Below, in pieces: positions 1 to 10,285 of a stretch of DNA of 64,000 nucleotides. Under the pieces are notes generated by a model. The model saw nothing but the letters and a program-made list of their open reading frames with translations. It had not been told where the DNA came from and did not search any database. Each line of letters starts with the position of its first letter. Within the stretch, counting starts at the first letter, position 1. The DNA is taken from contig CAMXCT020002719.1 of NCBI GenBank assembly GCA_947184155.2, forward strand, positions 1 to 64,000, written 5' to 3'. Position numbers and translations under genes: made by a program. Source of the DNA: Cladocopium goreaui (taxonomy: Eukaryota > Sar > Dinophyceae > Suessiales > Symbiodiniaceae).

Positions 1-486
1 TATATCAACTTCTGAACTACCAAATCCCGTAGCCATGGCACTTCGTAGACATTCACCGGGGGACGGTTGCTGAAGGTAAACGTGTACTGAAACCCTGGAG
101 CCTCTTGTTTAGAAACTTCCACTGGTTTTTCCATGCTGGCCAAATCGCTGTTCATCTGGCAGAACTTGTCCCACACGCCCAACCCCGCGGGGGTGGCTCG
201 GCCGCCATGGTCCCAGCCACGAGGCATTGAAACGTTGGGATTGTATATCAACTTCTGAACTACCAAATCCCGTAGCCATGGCACTTCGTAGACATTCACC
301 GGGGGACGGTTGCTGAAGGTAAACGTGTACTGAAACCCTGGAGCCTCTTGTTTAGAAACTTCCACTGGTTTTTCCATGCTGGCCAAATCGCTGTTCATCT
401 GGCAGAACTTGTCCCACACGCCCAATTCTTCGGGGGTGGCTCGGCTGCTATGGTTCCAGCCACGAGGCATTGAAACGTTGGGATTG
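1..486. repeat. 243-bp tandem duplication in coding frame
   Basis: Bases 1-243 and 244-486 are two near-identical head-to-tail copies. They differ by a handful of substitutions, mostly around 182-225 versus 425-468. The 243-bp period keeps the minus-strand reading frame open. The high identity suggests a recent duplication. More copies may lie beyond the left edge. Confidence 0.9.
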
Positions 487-563
487 TCATGGGCCACCAC
501 TAAAGCTTGAGGAATCACACTGGCCACCATTGAAACAAAGATCAAATTTGCCTTTGGAACCAT
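1..563 (-). CDS. Repeat protein with signal-like N-terminus, cut by window edge
   Basis: I do not recognise the family. Reading down from the ATG at 563, the frame stays open to base 1, so the 3' end lies outside the window. The first 26 residues (MVPKANLIFVSMVASVIPQA, then LVVAHD) are hydrophobic and could be a signal peptide. Two copies of an 81-residue unit follow, each starting NPNVSMPRGW and ending VVQKLIY. The unit is 243 bp, a multiple of three, so duplication kept the frame. The copies differ mainly around the GW[ND]H..RATP segment. The frame is also open upstream of this ATG, so the true start may be earlier or the segment may be an exon. The unit is rich in aromatic and charged residues (FCQMNSDLASMEKPVEVSK, FQYTFTFSNRPPVNVYEVPW) and looks like a folded module. 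Being coding is well supported; function is unknown. Confidence 0.6.
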   Translation of the reverse strand, partial: MVPKANLIFVSMVASVIPQALVVAHDNPNVSMPRGWNHSSRATPEELGVWDKFCQMNSDLASMEKPVEVSKQEAPGFQYTFTFSNRPPVNVYEVPWLRDLVVQKLIYNPNVSMPRGWDHGGRATPAGLGVWDKFCQMNSDLASMEKPVEVSKQEAPGFQYTFTFSNRPPVNVYEVPWLRDLVVQKLI

Positions 564-627
564 GGCAGCGACGGGTGTTGTGAAACAAGGCTTCGGGGCG
601 GTTTCAATAAACAGATCGGACCAAAAG

Positions 628-660
628 ATTGCTTGAGCCAAGATCGGACCAAAATGGCGG
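628..660 (-). other. Patch resembling dinoflagellate spliced-leader sequence
   Basis: On the minus strand this stretch holds GCCATTTTGG (658-649) and TTGGCTCAAG (641-632). Both are 10-mers of the dinoflagellate spliced leader as I remember it, CCGTAGCCATTTTGGCTCAAG. They lie about 70-95 bp upstream of the ATG of the ORF ending at base 1, as a degenerate relic leader from a reinserted cDNA would. They are separated by seven extra bases and could be chance. Confidence 0.3.
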
Positions 661-1113
661 TTTCAATCAACAGATGCGGGAAAGTGGAAACATAGAGACA
701 TAGAGACCTCCGTTGACTTCACCCAGTGAAACATCGTTTTTTCAGTTTTTTCTGCTTCCTGCGTGTCGAACTACACCAACCTTCGACCTTAAAAAAGAAA
801 TGAGGTAACTGGCAGAAGTGTGCAATACATAAAGTGATCCAAGCCACACTTCACCCTTGCTGCACCCAAGGAAGTGAATGTCCTTGGACGCCCCGCAGCC
901 ATAGGTCCCACAGGTCTATGGGGAGATACCAACTGAGGAAGCTGAAGAAAATCTGCATCACTGGTTGATTGCTGGATGTTGTCAACCCAACACAAAGTAC
1001 ACCAGAATTTGAGTGTGTTTTTCAATGAACCTTTACAAACAAACTTCATTGTTGATCAAGCATATCTAGATTGATATGTGAGCAGAATTCATCGGAAGAC
1101 CTTGAGTTTTCTG

Positions 1114-1328
1114 TGATTTTCCATTAAAAATCCATGATTTTCCATAAAAATCCATGATTTTCCATAAAAATCCATGATTTTCCATTAAAAATCCATGATT
1201 TTCCATTAAAAATCCATGATTTTCCATTAAAAATCCATGATGTTCCATAAAAATCCATGATTTTCCATTAAAAATCCATGATTTTCCATAAAAATCCATG
1301 ATTTTCCATTAAAAATCCATGATTTTCC
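1114..1328. repeat. 20-21-bp A/T-rich minisatellite
   Basis: About ten head-to-tail copies of GATTTTCCAT(T)AAAAATCCAT. The unit length alternates between 20 and 21 bp with an extra T. Weak palindromy (TTTTCCAT / ATGGAAAA-like) is visible. The reading frame through it (MDFYGKSWIF repeats) comes from the repeat and is not taken as a gene. Confidence 0.85.
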
Positions 1329-1341
1329 TCATAACAACCTC

Positions 1342-1716
1342 TTGGATCTGTTGGAAGCCTCACAGCCAGCCCCCTCTGAGTGCTCCAACATGGTTGCCCA
1401 TCACCGGATAGACGCGATCCACAGGGACTTGGCCATGGAGATATTTCTGAAAAGCATGACGTGTGGCGTTGTTCACCAGTTGGCTGCCACCGCCATATGC
1501 GATGTCTCCCACCTCACTGGCGATGTCGCAGAAATTGAAGTGCACATTGGAGATCATTGGAGCATGGTGTTTGGATGTGGTGACCATCGTCTTCAATCGA
1601 ACACATGTGATGTAAATGATGTAATTGACATCTCCTTGCAACGAAACAAACTATCTCCGAGTCACGATCAGAGCTGCAGTGGGTTTGGCTCCTTGATTCA
1701 CGATGAAATCTTCTAA
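1342..1716 (+). other. Possible exon, strand ambiguous
   Basis: The plus strand has a 124-codon open frame (contains HHRIDAIHRDLAMEIFLKSM). The minus strand at 1641-1357 has an equally protein-like frame (contains SQLVNNATRHAFQKYLHGQV) ending at a stop. Only one can be real. No family is recognised. Neighbouring genes favour the minus strand; frame length favours plus. Confidence 0.25.
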
Positions 1717-3849
1717 GCCTCGCAAAGAAGAACTCTTTTGGTTTTCAGCAGAAAACAATGGGGACAATTACAATAAAAATCAATAAAATATCGGAATTCA
1801 GGGTTTTCCCAAAGTTTTCAGACAACCCAATTTGCTTTGGCTGCACAAATGGATTTGGCGTAGACCAGGCGATGGTTTGGAGACCAAAATTGACCCGAGG
1901 CTTACACATCCCAATAATCACCCTGCGCATCCCTGCACCAAATTCCTACAATCTTGACCATGTGCCCCATAGACTTAACTTGCCGCAAGCATTCCTCCAA
2001 AAAAGAGGCGGAACTTAGGTGTTAATCGTGGTAAAAGCTCAACAATAAGCTATAGCAGCTGCCATAAACCCATCAAAATGGGGAGGTTGCGGCAGGGTTT
2101 CCCAGATTTTTCCAGTGCCACCCTCGTAACCCGCCTTCATAAAGGCTGAATGCGCCCTCATAGGCACATTTTCCCATGGGGAATGGCGTTGTCAGGTCAT
2201 CGGCATGATTTCGGCTGTGACCTATGTCGGCCTTGATGTCACTTGGGGTCAATCATGCCCAGATTGGAAAAGAACACATGTCAGGCAGTGTTTCACTGAC
2301 GGGCATAGTGATTATAATCACCAACAACTTGCATTTTAACCGCCAAAAAATGGACCGATGAGGATGGGGATATGACTCATGTCACTCGACTCACCAACGA
2401 TAGGCATCTTTTAGCAGCAAACGTTGGAATTTGGCCCTCGATGCTTCCGCCAATAAACTGTTTTGTGGCTCAAAATGAACTCTTGGGTTGCTCCATGCCC
2501 CAGACTAGTGAGCTGATGATTGGTTGGTTAAAATATGTTCCAATTTGATCTTTATCATCACCCTCACCTGGTTTTCAAGCACAACATTCAAACCACAGCC
2601 CCAGCACCGCCCTGCTATCCCACACCATCCAAGTGGCCATGAAAAGAACGTTCAACACATCTTCTGCTGCTGCCAGGGGAAAGGCTCCCAACAGCCACAT
2701 CCAACGGCCAAATGCCATGGACCCCAAAGCGCTTGCCATTGCAAACTCTTTGCAGACGATTGCCGGACGCAAAGTCATTTAAGCGATGATGCTTAGATTT
2801 TCGGAATCCTTAGATTTATTAATGTGTTTACTTTGATGTTCTGAGGGTTTTAATGCTGAAGGCTGTCGTTGAGCAAAATATTTGCGAACATGAGCGACGA
2901 TGGCAACTTTTTGGACATGTGCAGGTTTGCCGTTATACCAGCGAGTACAAGTTCACGCATTCAGAAGTAGATGTTTGTTCGCATATACTATGCAAATGGC
3001 CCTGAACCCTGCACTTAAATCCACAAAAGAACAAAATATGTGTCACTACAAATAGGTGACCGTACTACTTTTAGATACTTTTAGCTGTTTCAACAAAGAA
3101 ATGGTAGTCCTCAAAAACGAACACTTTTTGTCAAAACAAGTGCTTTTAAGTGTTTTGCTGGTTTCCGACCAAAATCCAACAGGAGCTTGATTGAATTTGG
3201 ACTCAGGATTCCATTGGGTATGCATTTCCTTTGTTACTTTGTTGGGAAAATCTATGTTGGAAATATATCCAAATGTCGCGCCGTCCCCATTTGGTGGTCG
3301 AACATATATGTTTCGGACACTTGACTGGAACAAATGCCACTAAAATCCAACTTGACAAGTGATTCGTAGAGCTTATAACCCACCTATAAACGGGATCACT
3401 CTAGCTAGACAGTTGCCAGGTTGGATGATTCTCCAAGTAAGCAACATGCCACAATAGATGTATAGAAGAAAGACGCAAGTCGAGATTGCAGTAAGCAATA
3501 GAAAATAGGTGGTTAAAGAGAAACAAATCTGTTTAAGTTCCAGCTCTGACTGCACATCATTGTACCATCGTGGGTTCGGCTGTTGATTTATATAGGTGCA
3601 CAGAAAAAAAAATGTGACTTTGAAGCAATCACAATGGAAGTTGATCCATGCATTATCCAAGAATGACTGCCTTTCAAATCATCTTGAAACATGATGACAT
3701 ATTATGATGACCCAGGTCCCCAAATCGATGCCATCTTTTTACATTGCTTCGGTGATGCAAAAAAGCAACACCATGGCGCCATCCGGCTACTGGTTTCCTC
3801 TGCTTTCAGGTGATGGTGGCCATGGCAATAAATGTCCAGAAATCAGATG
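1717..3849. other. Spacer without recognised gene
   Basis: A/T-moderate, non-repetitive sequence. A hydrophobic minus frame at 2778-2575 (contains WMWLLGAFPLAAAEDVLNVL) could be an exon but has no recognised homology. Nothing else is supportable. Confidence 0.4.
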
Positions 3850-3960
3850 TACCCTCTGGTTATTTAACATAGCCATGGAAAATCCCTCATCAATTTTTTA
3901 ATGGGAAAACCATCTATAAATGGGCCATTTTCCATGGCTATGTTAACTAACCAGAGGGTA
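3850..3960. mobile_element. MITE with ~34-bp inverted repeats, copy 1
   Basis: The element begins TACCCTCTGGTTATTTAACA and ends with the reverse complement (TAACCAGAGGGTA). The arms, about 34 bp, differ at about one position and continue through ATAGCCATGGAAAAT. The centre is about 40 bp of A/T-rich sequence. If TA is the duplicated target, the terminal motif is CCCTCTGG...CCAGAGGG, as in mariner/Stowaway-type MITEs. Two related copies lie at 6117 and 40809. No transposase is present. Confidence 0.8.
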
Positions 3961-4474
3961 CCTTTAGTAATTAGTATAAAATATGTGTTAAGAAGATGTC
4001 CCCTTCAAATAATGTGGCCTTTTTTTGGTGCGATACCTGAGGAAGTGGTGGCCTTGCATCCAGAGGAAACCTCTGCCGGATCTAAGATCCGGGTTCATTT
4101 GCGCGCAAGCCAGCCTCTATCCGATAGAAGCATCAAGTGGTTCCCTCATCTCTGGCTCCTATCAACAAGGAACCTGAAACTTCACATGTGGAAGTGGCGC
4201 ATAGTGGTGCCACTTACCCACACCCAGGACCAATGAATAACAGATTCGCAGGGCCTATCACATCTATCACATCTATCACATCTATGAGTTTCTCAATATG
4301 GACCCCAAATCCACTGAGTCCTTTTTTTGATCCATTTCGGCTTTCCCTTGGTGGAAAGCACATCACTACCGGGCCCCTTTAAAAGGTCTCATCTGGTCCT
4401 CTAAGTTGACTGATCGAGTCACACGTTGCACCTTTGCACCTTTGGCAAATCCGCCCCCGCGGCGGCGTTTAGGT

Positions 4475-7400
4475 GTCGAAGTGGTCTATCTTCCAAACAC
4501 GAACCTGAAGGCGGCTGAACAACTGCAAAGGGGCGCCTTTTAGCAGGGTGCACCCATAACCGTTATAACCCAATCTGTTTCTTATTGTTTCTTCGATGTT
4601 TGAGAAGTTGTGTAGTCTATTTTGGCAGACTACCAGACTTTGAAACACTCACCATTGGACCCTTCATCATCCTTCATCAGCATCACGCTTCGCAATTTTT
4701 TTCGGCATTTCACTCGGCCTTCTTTGTTCCATATCAACTGGGCATGTGTTCCTCAAATTCGTCCATGATCTATCACACTCAGTGCAACCTTATCCCACAC
4801 CCTGAGGATGCACACAGTGCGGTCATGTGAAGCAGAGAAGAGATGATTGTCGATGGTCAACTGGCGATAGAAAGTGGATCAAGTGGCCCGGTTGACCGGA
4901 TGAACATATGAACCCTGCTTGATTCAAACCGAAGGGTTCCTTCCAAAGAATGAAATGCAACTCAAATGTCGCCACCAATTGGACAGCCAAAAAAGAGGGT
5001 GATTGATCTGGGGTTGACAATCTTTAGTTCTTGCTTTTGTATGCTTTTGTGGGTACAGTATGGCTTTACCACCAGAAAAACTCCCGTTGGCTGCGTTGTA
5101 AATTCTGGTCAATGCCACTTCAGGTTTTTTGATGGCTGGTGGGCTCTCAATCTGAATGGCACTCTTCAAGGTCCTGAAAAGCACTGCAAGACCGAGCCAA
5201 CATCAGCTATGAAACGGCTTCGCAACTACCCAAAACTAGGCATATGTCATGCTAGTTCGACCAGGGGGCAAATACATCTTAATTTAAATAGCATTATGAC
5301 GGATTGTGATTATATAATTTATATAACTATAGTGACTATTCTATATGTCTATATGTATAACTGTAACATAGACTCCAACATATAACACACATAAACTATA
5401 ACTATAACTATAACATAGACTATAACACCATATAACACACACATATATAACACCATTTAACACCATATAACTATATGTAACACGGTTCAAACATGTTTTA
5501 AAAAAACCTGGCCCCAAAAGGTGTCCCTGGGGTAGCCACCGGTCCCAGTAAGACATGTCAGATCGCACCAAATCGGAGATCGGCCCCCGGTGACCTCAAC
5601 AGACCAATCGCGTGTGTTAGCCGATGGTAAGACATCAGACATTTTCTGCCATGTAGATCATGTAGATATTTTGAAAATAGATACAGATATATATATATAT
5701 TATAACAGATATACGTATAATATATATATATTTATTTATTTATTTATTTATTTATTTGGAATGCCATGCGAATTTTCTGGAAGATTGCCCGAAGGTGTTG
5801 TGAAATGGGCTGAAACGACCCCCCGCTCCGGGTCCGGACCTTGCAACATATCCTTGCAATGCCTCGGTGCCGCGTAACCACGATGCGAAATCAGCGGTAC
5901 CACCGGGAAAGATGCTCCATTGAAAATTGAGCAAATTTACTCCAAAAAAAGTGACCCAAGTCATTGTGAATATGAAGGTATGGCCAGGTATGGGTTTTCA
6001 TGGTCTTTTATGTTTGGCAGCGGCAGAATAGGTGCATTTTCAATGATGAAAAAACTCCGTTTTACATCATGGCCATATCACGCGCAGATTCATGTCAGTA
6101 CCGGTGAGAGTGAGGATACCCTCTGGTAATTTAACATAACTATGGAAAATCACAATTTATAGTGGATTTTCCCATGAAAAATGGTGATTGTCCATAGTTT
6201 TGTTAGTTTACCAGAGGATAATGAAAACCTTGTCATGACATCTTCATGTTCTTCATTGATTCATCAGCCAGATCTTCCACAGAACCTTCAAACAGATCTC
6301 TTCTTCACCACCGATTCCTTTCCAACAAAATCTCCGAGGCCCGCTACTCCATTCCAAAAAAAAGTAGAAATGGAATAAATGGAATGAAATAAACCATCCA
6401 GCGGGGTACCCCTTGCCCCATGACTATGGAAACCCCCAAATTTTCCTCATCGCCACGGCACAGATCTCCATCCCAGACCTTGATGATGGAGTCCTGCAGC
6501 CATGGGGGAAATGGAACGAAGGCAGATGAATCTGGGGAAATCACTTGGAAATATCACCCGGAAATATCATGGATATATCTATCCAGTTATCAAGATGAAG
6601 TTAATCATGACTTTTAAAAAAAAAAACTAGTAGAATGTGTGATTGTCGAGAATTAATGAAATAATCAAGGAAATATCTATTCAATAAGGAATTCAAGGAA
6701 ATAATTAACGAATAGGAACGATTGTCTTGGAAATCAAATGTTTCAGTGAGGAGAGATTCTAGCAGATTCAAGAAATTGTTGGAATGAACTCTTGAACTGT
6801 GAAATGAAATTGAGATTGGGGAAAACATTCCTGATATTTGTTGCCCTTGTGGCGACTGGATGCAGAAAAATCTTGTCACCACAGGATGGTCAGTGTTACG
6901 AGCGTGTCTTAAAATGTTGGAGATATACTCACCATGAATATTCATTTGAATGAAAAAACATACTATAGTATATGAAAACACGGTGATTAGCCCAGATTAG
7001 CCATCAGATTTCGTGGATTTTCCATGGTTTTTCCATGTTTTCCATGGTTTTTCCAGATGTTCGGTGGTTTTTTCCTTGGTTTTCCGGTTGTTTTCCCACC
7101 ATTTTGCACCGCAACGGCCCGGCCCGGCCCGGCCCGGCTATGGCACCTTGCCACCACTGAAGAGCACCTCCTCACTGACGGACAAGGCCAGGGCCGTGAG
7201 CCAATCGCCTCATATGGTTAAACGATGGTTAAAACCATCAAAACCAGGGCTAATGGATCCATTTAAACCATTTTAAACCAACAAAACTTGAGGTAAACCA
7301 CTAAAAAAAAAGACCATCCATTTTGATGGGTTTAAACTTGGGCTACACCTCAAGTTTGACCCATACTGATGTAACAGATTTGCTCGTTCTTCACCCTCGT

Positions 7401-7694
7401 TGAGCGCGCCTTGAGCATGCGCCAGTTGCAAGTCGCTCTCCAGGGTCTTGCAATCCCAGCGTCGAATGGACCTGCCCAAAGGGGTGAAACGGATGGCCCA
7501 TGATAGCCCGTTTGGCACATCACCTGGCAGTACAAACAATTTCTTGGAGACTTGGAGACTACAATTTCTTCCGTCTGTTCCCCAACCAGCAATGGATGGT
7601 TCCGGTGGGATTCGAATCCATGTCTGGTAACGCGCCTATCCCGGCTGGCAGAAAAGAAGCATCCCTTCTTGCCGGCTACCGCCACGTCGCTCAC
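4475..7694 (-). CDS. WD40-repeat protein, exon cluster
   Basis: At least six short exons join in phase into WD40 blades, which form a beta-propeller scaffold for protein binding. 7694-7636 encodes VSDVAVAGKKGCFFSASRDR. 7471-7410 encodes SIRRWDCKTLESDLQLAHAQ. 7208-7147 encodes GDWLTALALSVSEEVLFSGG plus K. 6493-6454 encodes DSIIKVWDGDLCR. 4860-4816 encodes LTIDNHLFSASHDRT. 4504 to about 4475 encodes VRVWKIDHFDT. Three introns start with GC (after GATAG, CAAG and probably CGTG); those after 7147 and 4816 start with GT. All end AG. Joined residues read FSASRDRSIRRWD, FSGGKDSIIKVWD and SASHDRTVRVWK, typical blade ends. At least one exon between 6454 and 4860 is missing; 5750-5900 is a candidate. 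Both termini are unseen. The upstream part may be the exons at 25.1-33.3 kb on the same strand. Confidence 0.75.
6117..6220. mobile_element. MITE copy 2
   Basis: Begins TACCCTCTGGTAATTTAACA and ends TAGTTTACCAGAGGATA. It is the same family as the elements at 3850 and 40809, with more diverged arms. It lies in an intron of the WD40 exon cluster, between the 6454-6493 and 4816-4860 exons. Confidence 0.75.
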
Positions 7695-8953
7695 CTAAGG
7701 TCTACCGATGGACTTCCCCACTCCTAAACCTCCTAAACATTGAGCTGTTTTCATCACATTTTTGGGCTGTTTTCATATACATTTCTCACATGTTGTACCC
7801 AAACATTTGAAGTTTTCATCAGCTGGTGCCATTCCGAGGTCCCCAGCCCCATCGTAATGAGGAGGAGCCAAGGTACGGCGCGCCTCACCGGGGGCGGTTT
7901 GAGTACCGCTGGGTGAATGGAAGCTGGATGACCATACATATCATATAATCAAACGTGTTCATGTAATTAAACGTGAGCCCATTTCCCTTGCCAACTTGTA
8001 ACAAATCAACATCAACAGGTTTTTTGCAGCTAAGACATCAGAGACTGAATGGATTCTGCAACCAGGTCCCGATCACCAATGGCAATCCCAACTGTTTTTC
8101 TTCCCAAATCCCAATATATCCCAATATAGTGAGATTTAAAAGTCCGAATAACTCCCAACATATATGGTCATCAAAAAAACAAGATGGAAGCCACGAACCC
8201 GAATGTATTCACGTTCTTGGGCTACGAGTCCAAACCTCTGCAATAAAAAAGCGAACTCTTTTTTCCACGCATCGTGCGCTCATTGTCGCAGCGAAGGCAC
8301 CTGATGACAGAAGACTAGATGATTCCAGGGCCAACTTACACAGAGACACAGAAGAACAGAAGATGACAGAATACCAAGGGTTCAAATTTTGCATGTTTGC
8401 TATAGATATGTTTGTTCCGTATCTAATGCAAAATTCCAGGTGCCAGTCCGCGCCTTCTACTGCGAAAGTCCATGTGGCAACGCGTCTTCTGCTGCAGTTG
8501 GCTGCAATGATCGCAGTCCATCATCAGCCTGCGACAAGGTCAGATGCAAGTTTTTCTGCCACGCCCGCTCTCTAGTAGTTTTTCATCCAGTTCGGCTGAC
8601 CGTGTGATATGTGTATGGTAATGATCCGTGTAAATAGAATTCCAAAGCTGCTTGTGCAAACTGACCTCTCAACAACATTTGCTGTGTATTTCACCCTGTT
8701 TGACAACTGCATTGCTGTGAGAGGAAAAACAAACTATGTCCGATCCAGTTCTGCAGACGGGTTATATCTGTATGGCAATCAACCTCTCTGAAATGTTTAT
8801 CCATGTGTTGCAAAATGTGATCTGAAAGCTGAGCAGGACTCGTGATCATTTACAAAATGAAACTTGTCCAAGTCACTGCGGTCAAGCGCAAGGCAGCCAG
8901 CACCAGACAGCCAGCAAGGTTTGCACTCCCAGTATCTCAGTGACCGATTGCCG
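7695..8953. other. Spacer or intron without recognised gene
   Basis: A 200-codon plus-strand frame at 7973-8575 is open but has no recognisable motif, is poor in coding character and opposes the local gene direction; I do not call it. A G/C-richer patch at 7860-7930 might hold another minus exon. The sequence probably belongs to an intron of the WD40 gene or flanks the Helitron. Confidence 0.4.
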
Positions 8954-9070
8954 GAGACACGCCAGCAAGACACGCCAGAAAGACAAACCTGGAAGACACT
9001 CGTGCAGGACAATCCTGGAAGACATTCCTGTAAGACACTCTGGGAAGACGCTCTTAGAAGACACTCCAGA
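8954..9070. repeat. 13-bp minisatellite, nine copies
   Basis: Nine exact-length units of 13 bp (AAGACACTCCTGG-like: AAGACACGCCAGA, AAGACAAACCTGG, AAGACACTCGTGC, and so on), with substitutions but no length changes. It lies 110-230 bp past the stop of the Helitron's last coding block, where the 3' subterminal region of the element should be. Confidence 0.85.
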
Positions 9071-9181
9071 AACGTTCGCGTGACTTTACTTCTCACTGAG
9101 GCCGCGACTTTCATTTTTGATGTTCATCCGTTCAGCTCACAACGCAGGGACTGAGCCACTGCGGTGAGTACATCTCTCCAG

Positions 9182-10285
9182 TCATGGATTCGCCTTTGTC
9201 ATTGCTTCCGCCAGAGACAGCGGCAGTTCCGGCAATCGAAAAGCGCTTTGAAATCCACTTTCAAGATCCAGGAAAACAAGTTCAAAATGTTGATAAGAGA
9301 TGTTGTACAAGCATATGCAAACTTCCGCTCCATCCATGGTGGCTGCGTAAGAATGCAAAACACTCGCAGCACCGAGTGATCCCTGCTGCTTGACTTGAAC
9401 TGGTTCGTTTCCAAAGATGCAAAAACACACATGTAATTCCTGGGACAAAATGTCCACGTCAGTATGCGTTGCCCAGTGGTTGTTACCGACCTGGCTGATG
9501 TTGTCAGCCACAGCTCGCTGCATTTTTGTCAGCACATCCCTGCCTGCATCTATTCTATGCTGCACAAGGTTTGGACTCTCTCCATGCTTGCAATGCAAAA
9601 TCAATGCGTTGGCTGCGTCCAGCGTCAGGTCATGAACGCTATTGACGCCTTGCAGAAAAGCAAACGGTGTGTTCGCGATCAGCCGCGACATCTTCCAAGA
9701 ATCCAACCACATACCTGCAACTTCGTTGGCCAAACATGTCGTGGCAAAATCAAGAAACTGTTTGGGACCCCAATTCATAACACCTTGGCCAACAATGCCA
9801 CGCAAACGTCTGACCATCGCCCCACGACTCACATCAACAGAAAACAGCTGCTCCAGTGACAAAGGCAAGTTGTGCTGTTCAGCCCGCAATGTTTCCAATG
9901 CTGCCGCCACAGACAAAAAGAAACAGTCGCCGCCAGCGCCGGCATCAGCTGCAAAGGCACGCAATCTGTGCTCGCGTAACAAATAATCATCAGCAGCCCG
10001 GGATAAAGTCGACAACCGTAACTGCCAGCTCTGGCAAAACATCGTTCGATCTGCAGTAGATTTTCCAGGCCAGGGACGTTTCCTGTTGCCAACATCTGGT
10101 TGCTGAGTCTTTGACACTGCAAGGAGCCACACATTGTCTTCATACACAAAACCACCAGTTTTGTCCAAACCAATCGGCTTCGGCAATTGGTGGGCCGCCG
10201 GGAAGCCTGGTAAAGATTGCAAGGCTGTATCCACAGCGACGTGGGAAGCTTCAGCCACATCCTGCCACATGTACCGTGAACGCAA
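9182..10285 (-). CDS. Helitron block 9: OTU-like cysteine protease
   Basis: This is the C-terminal block of the Helitron polyprotein. About 110 residues in, it reads AADAGAGGDCFFLSVAAALE, the OTU nucleophile region, with Cys121 of this frame as the predicted nucleophile. A later SYQHFELVFL segment near residue 330 supplies the usual OTU His-aromatic motif. OTU enzymes cleave ubiquitin-like linkages, and many plant and animal Helitrons carry such a domain. The block starts in a different frame from the helicase ahead of it, with no ATG at the junction. Translation therefore depends on an intron, a frameshift or a lost base near 10.29-10.34 kb. The stop at 9182 ends the element's coding. Confidence 0.75.
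   Translation of the reverse strand: MRSRYMWQDVAEASHVAVDTALQSLPGFPAAHQLPKPIGLDKTGGFVYEDNVWLLAVSKTQQPDVGNRKRPWPGKSTADRTMFCQSWQLRLSTLSRAADDYLLREHRLRAFAADAGAGGDCFFLSVAAALETLRAEQHNLPLSLEQLFSVDVSRGAMVRRLRGIVGQGVMNWGPKQFLDFATTCLANEVAGMWLDSWKMSRLIANTPFAFLQGVNSVHDLTLDAANALILHCKHGESPNLVQHRIDAGRDVLTKMQRAVADNISQVGNNHWATHTDVDILSQELHVCFCIFGNEPVQVKQQGSLGAASVLHSYAATMDGAEVCICLYNISYQHFELVFLDLESGFQSAFRLPELPLSLAEAMTKANP

Noticed and set aside
29-38. CCGTAGCCAT, matching the start of the dinoflagellate spliced leader (also in the second repeat copy)
   Set aside because: It lies on the strand opposite the ORF, inside the duplicated coding unit, and the match stops after 10 bases.
7590-7700. tRNA-like GGATTCGAATCC
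   Set aside because: It is a palindrome; the T-stem lacks the G53-C61 pair, no acceptor stem partner is present, and the stretch overlaps the edge of a WD40 exon.
7973-8575. 200-codon plus-strand ORF
   Set aside because: No motif, poor coding character, and opposite to all recognised genes; likely chance.
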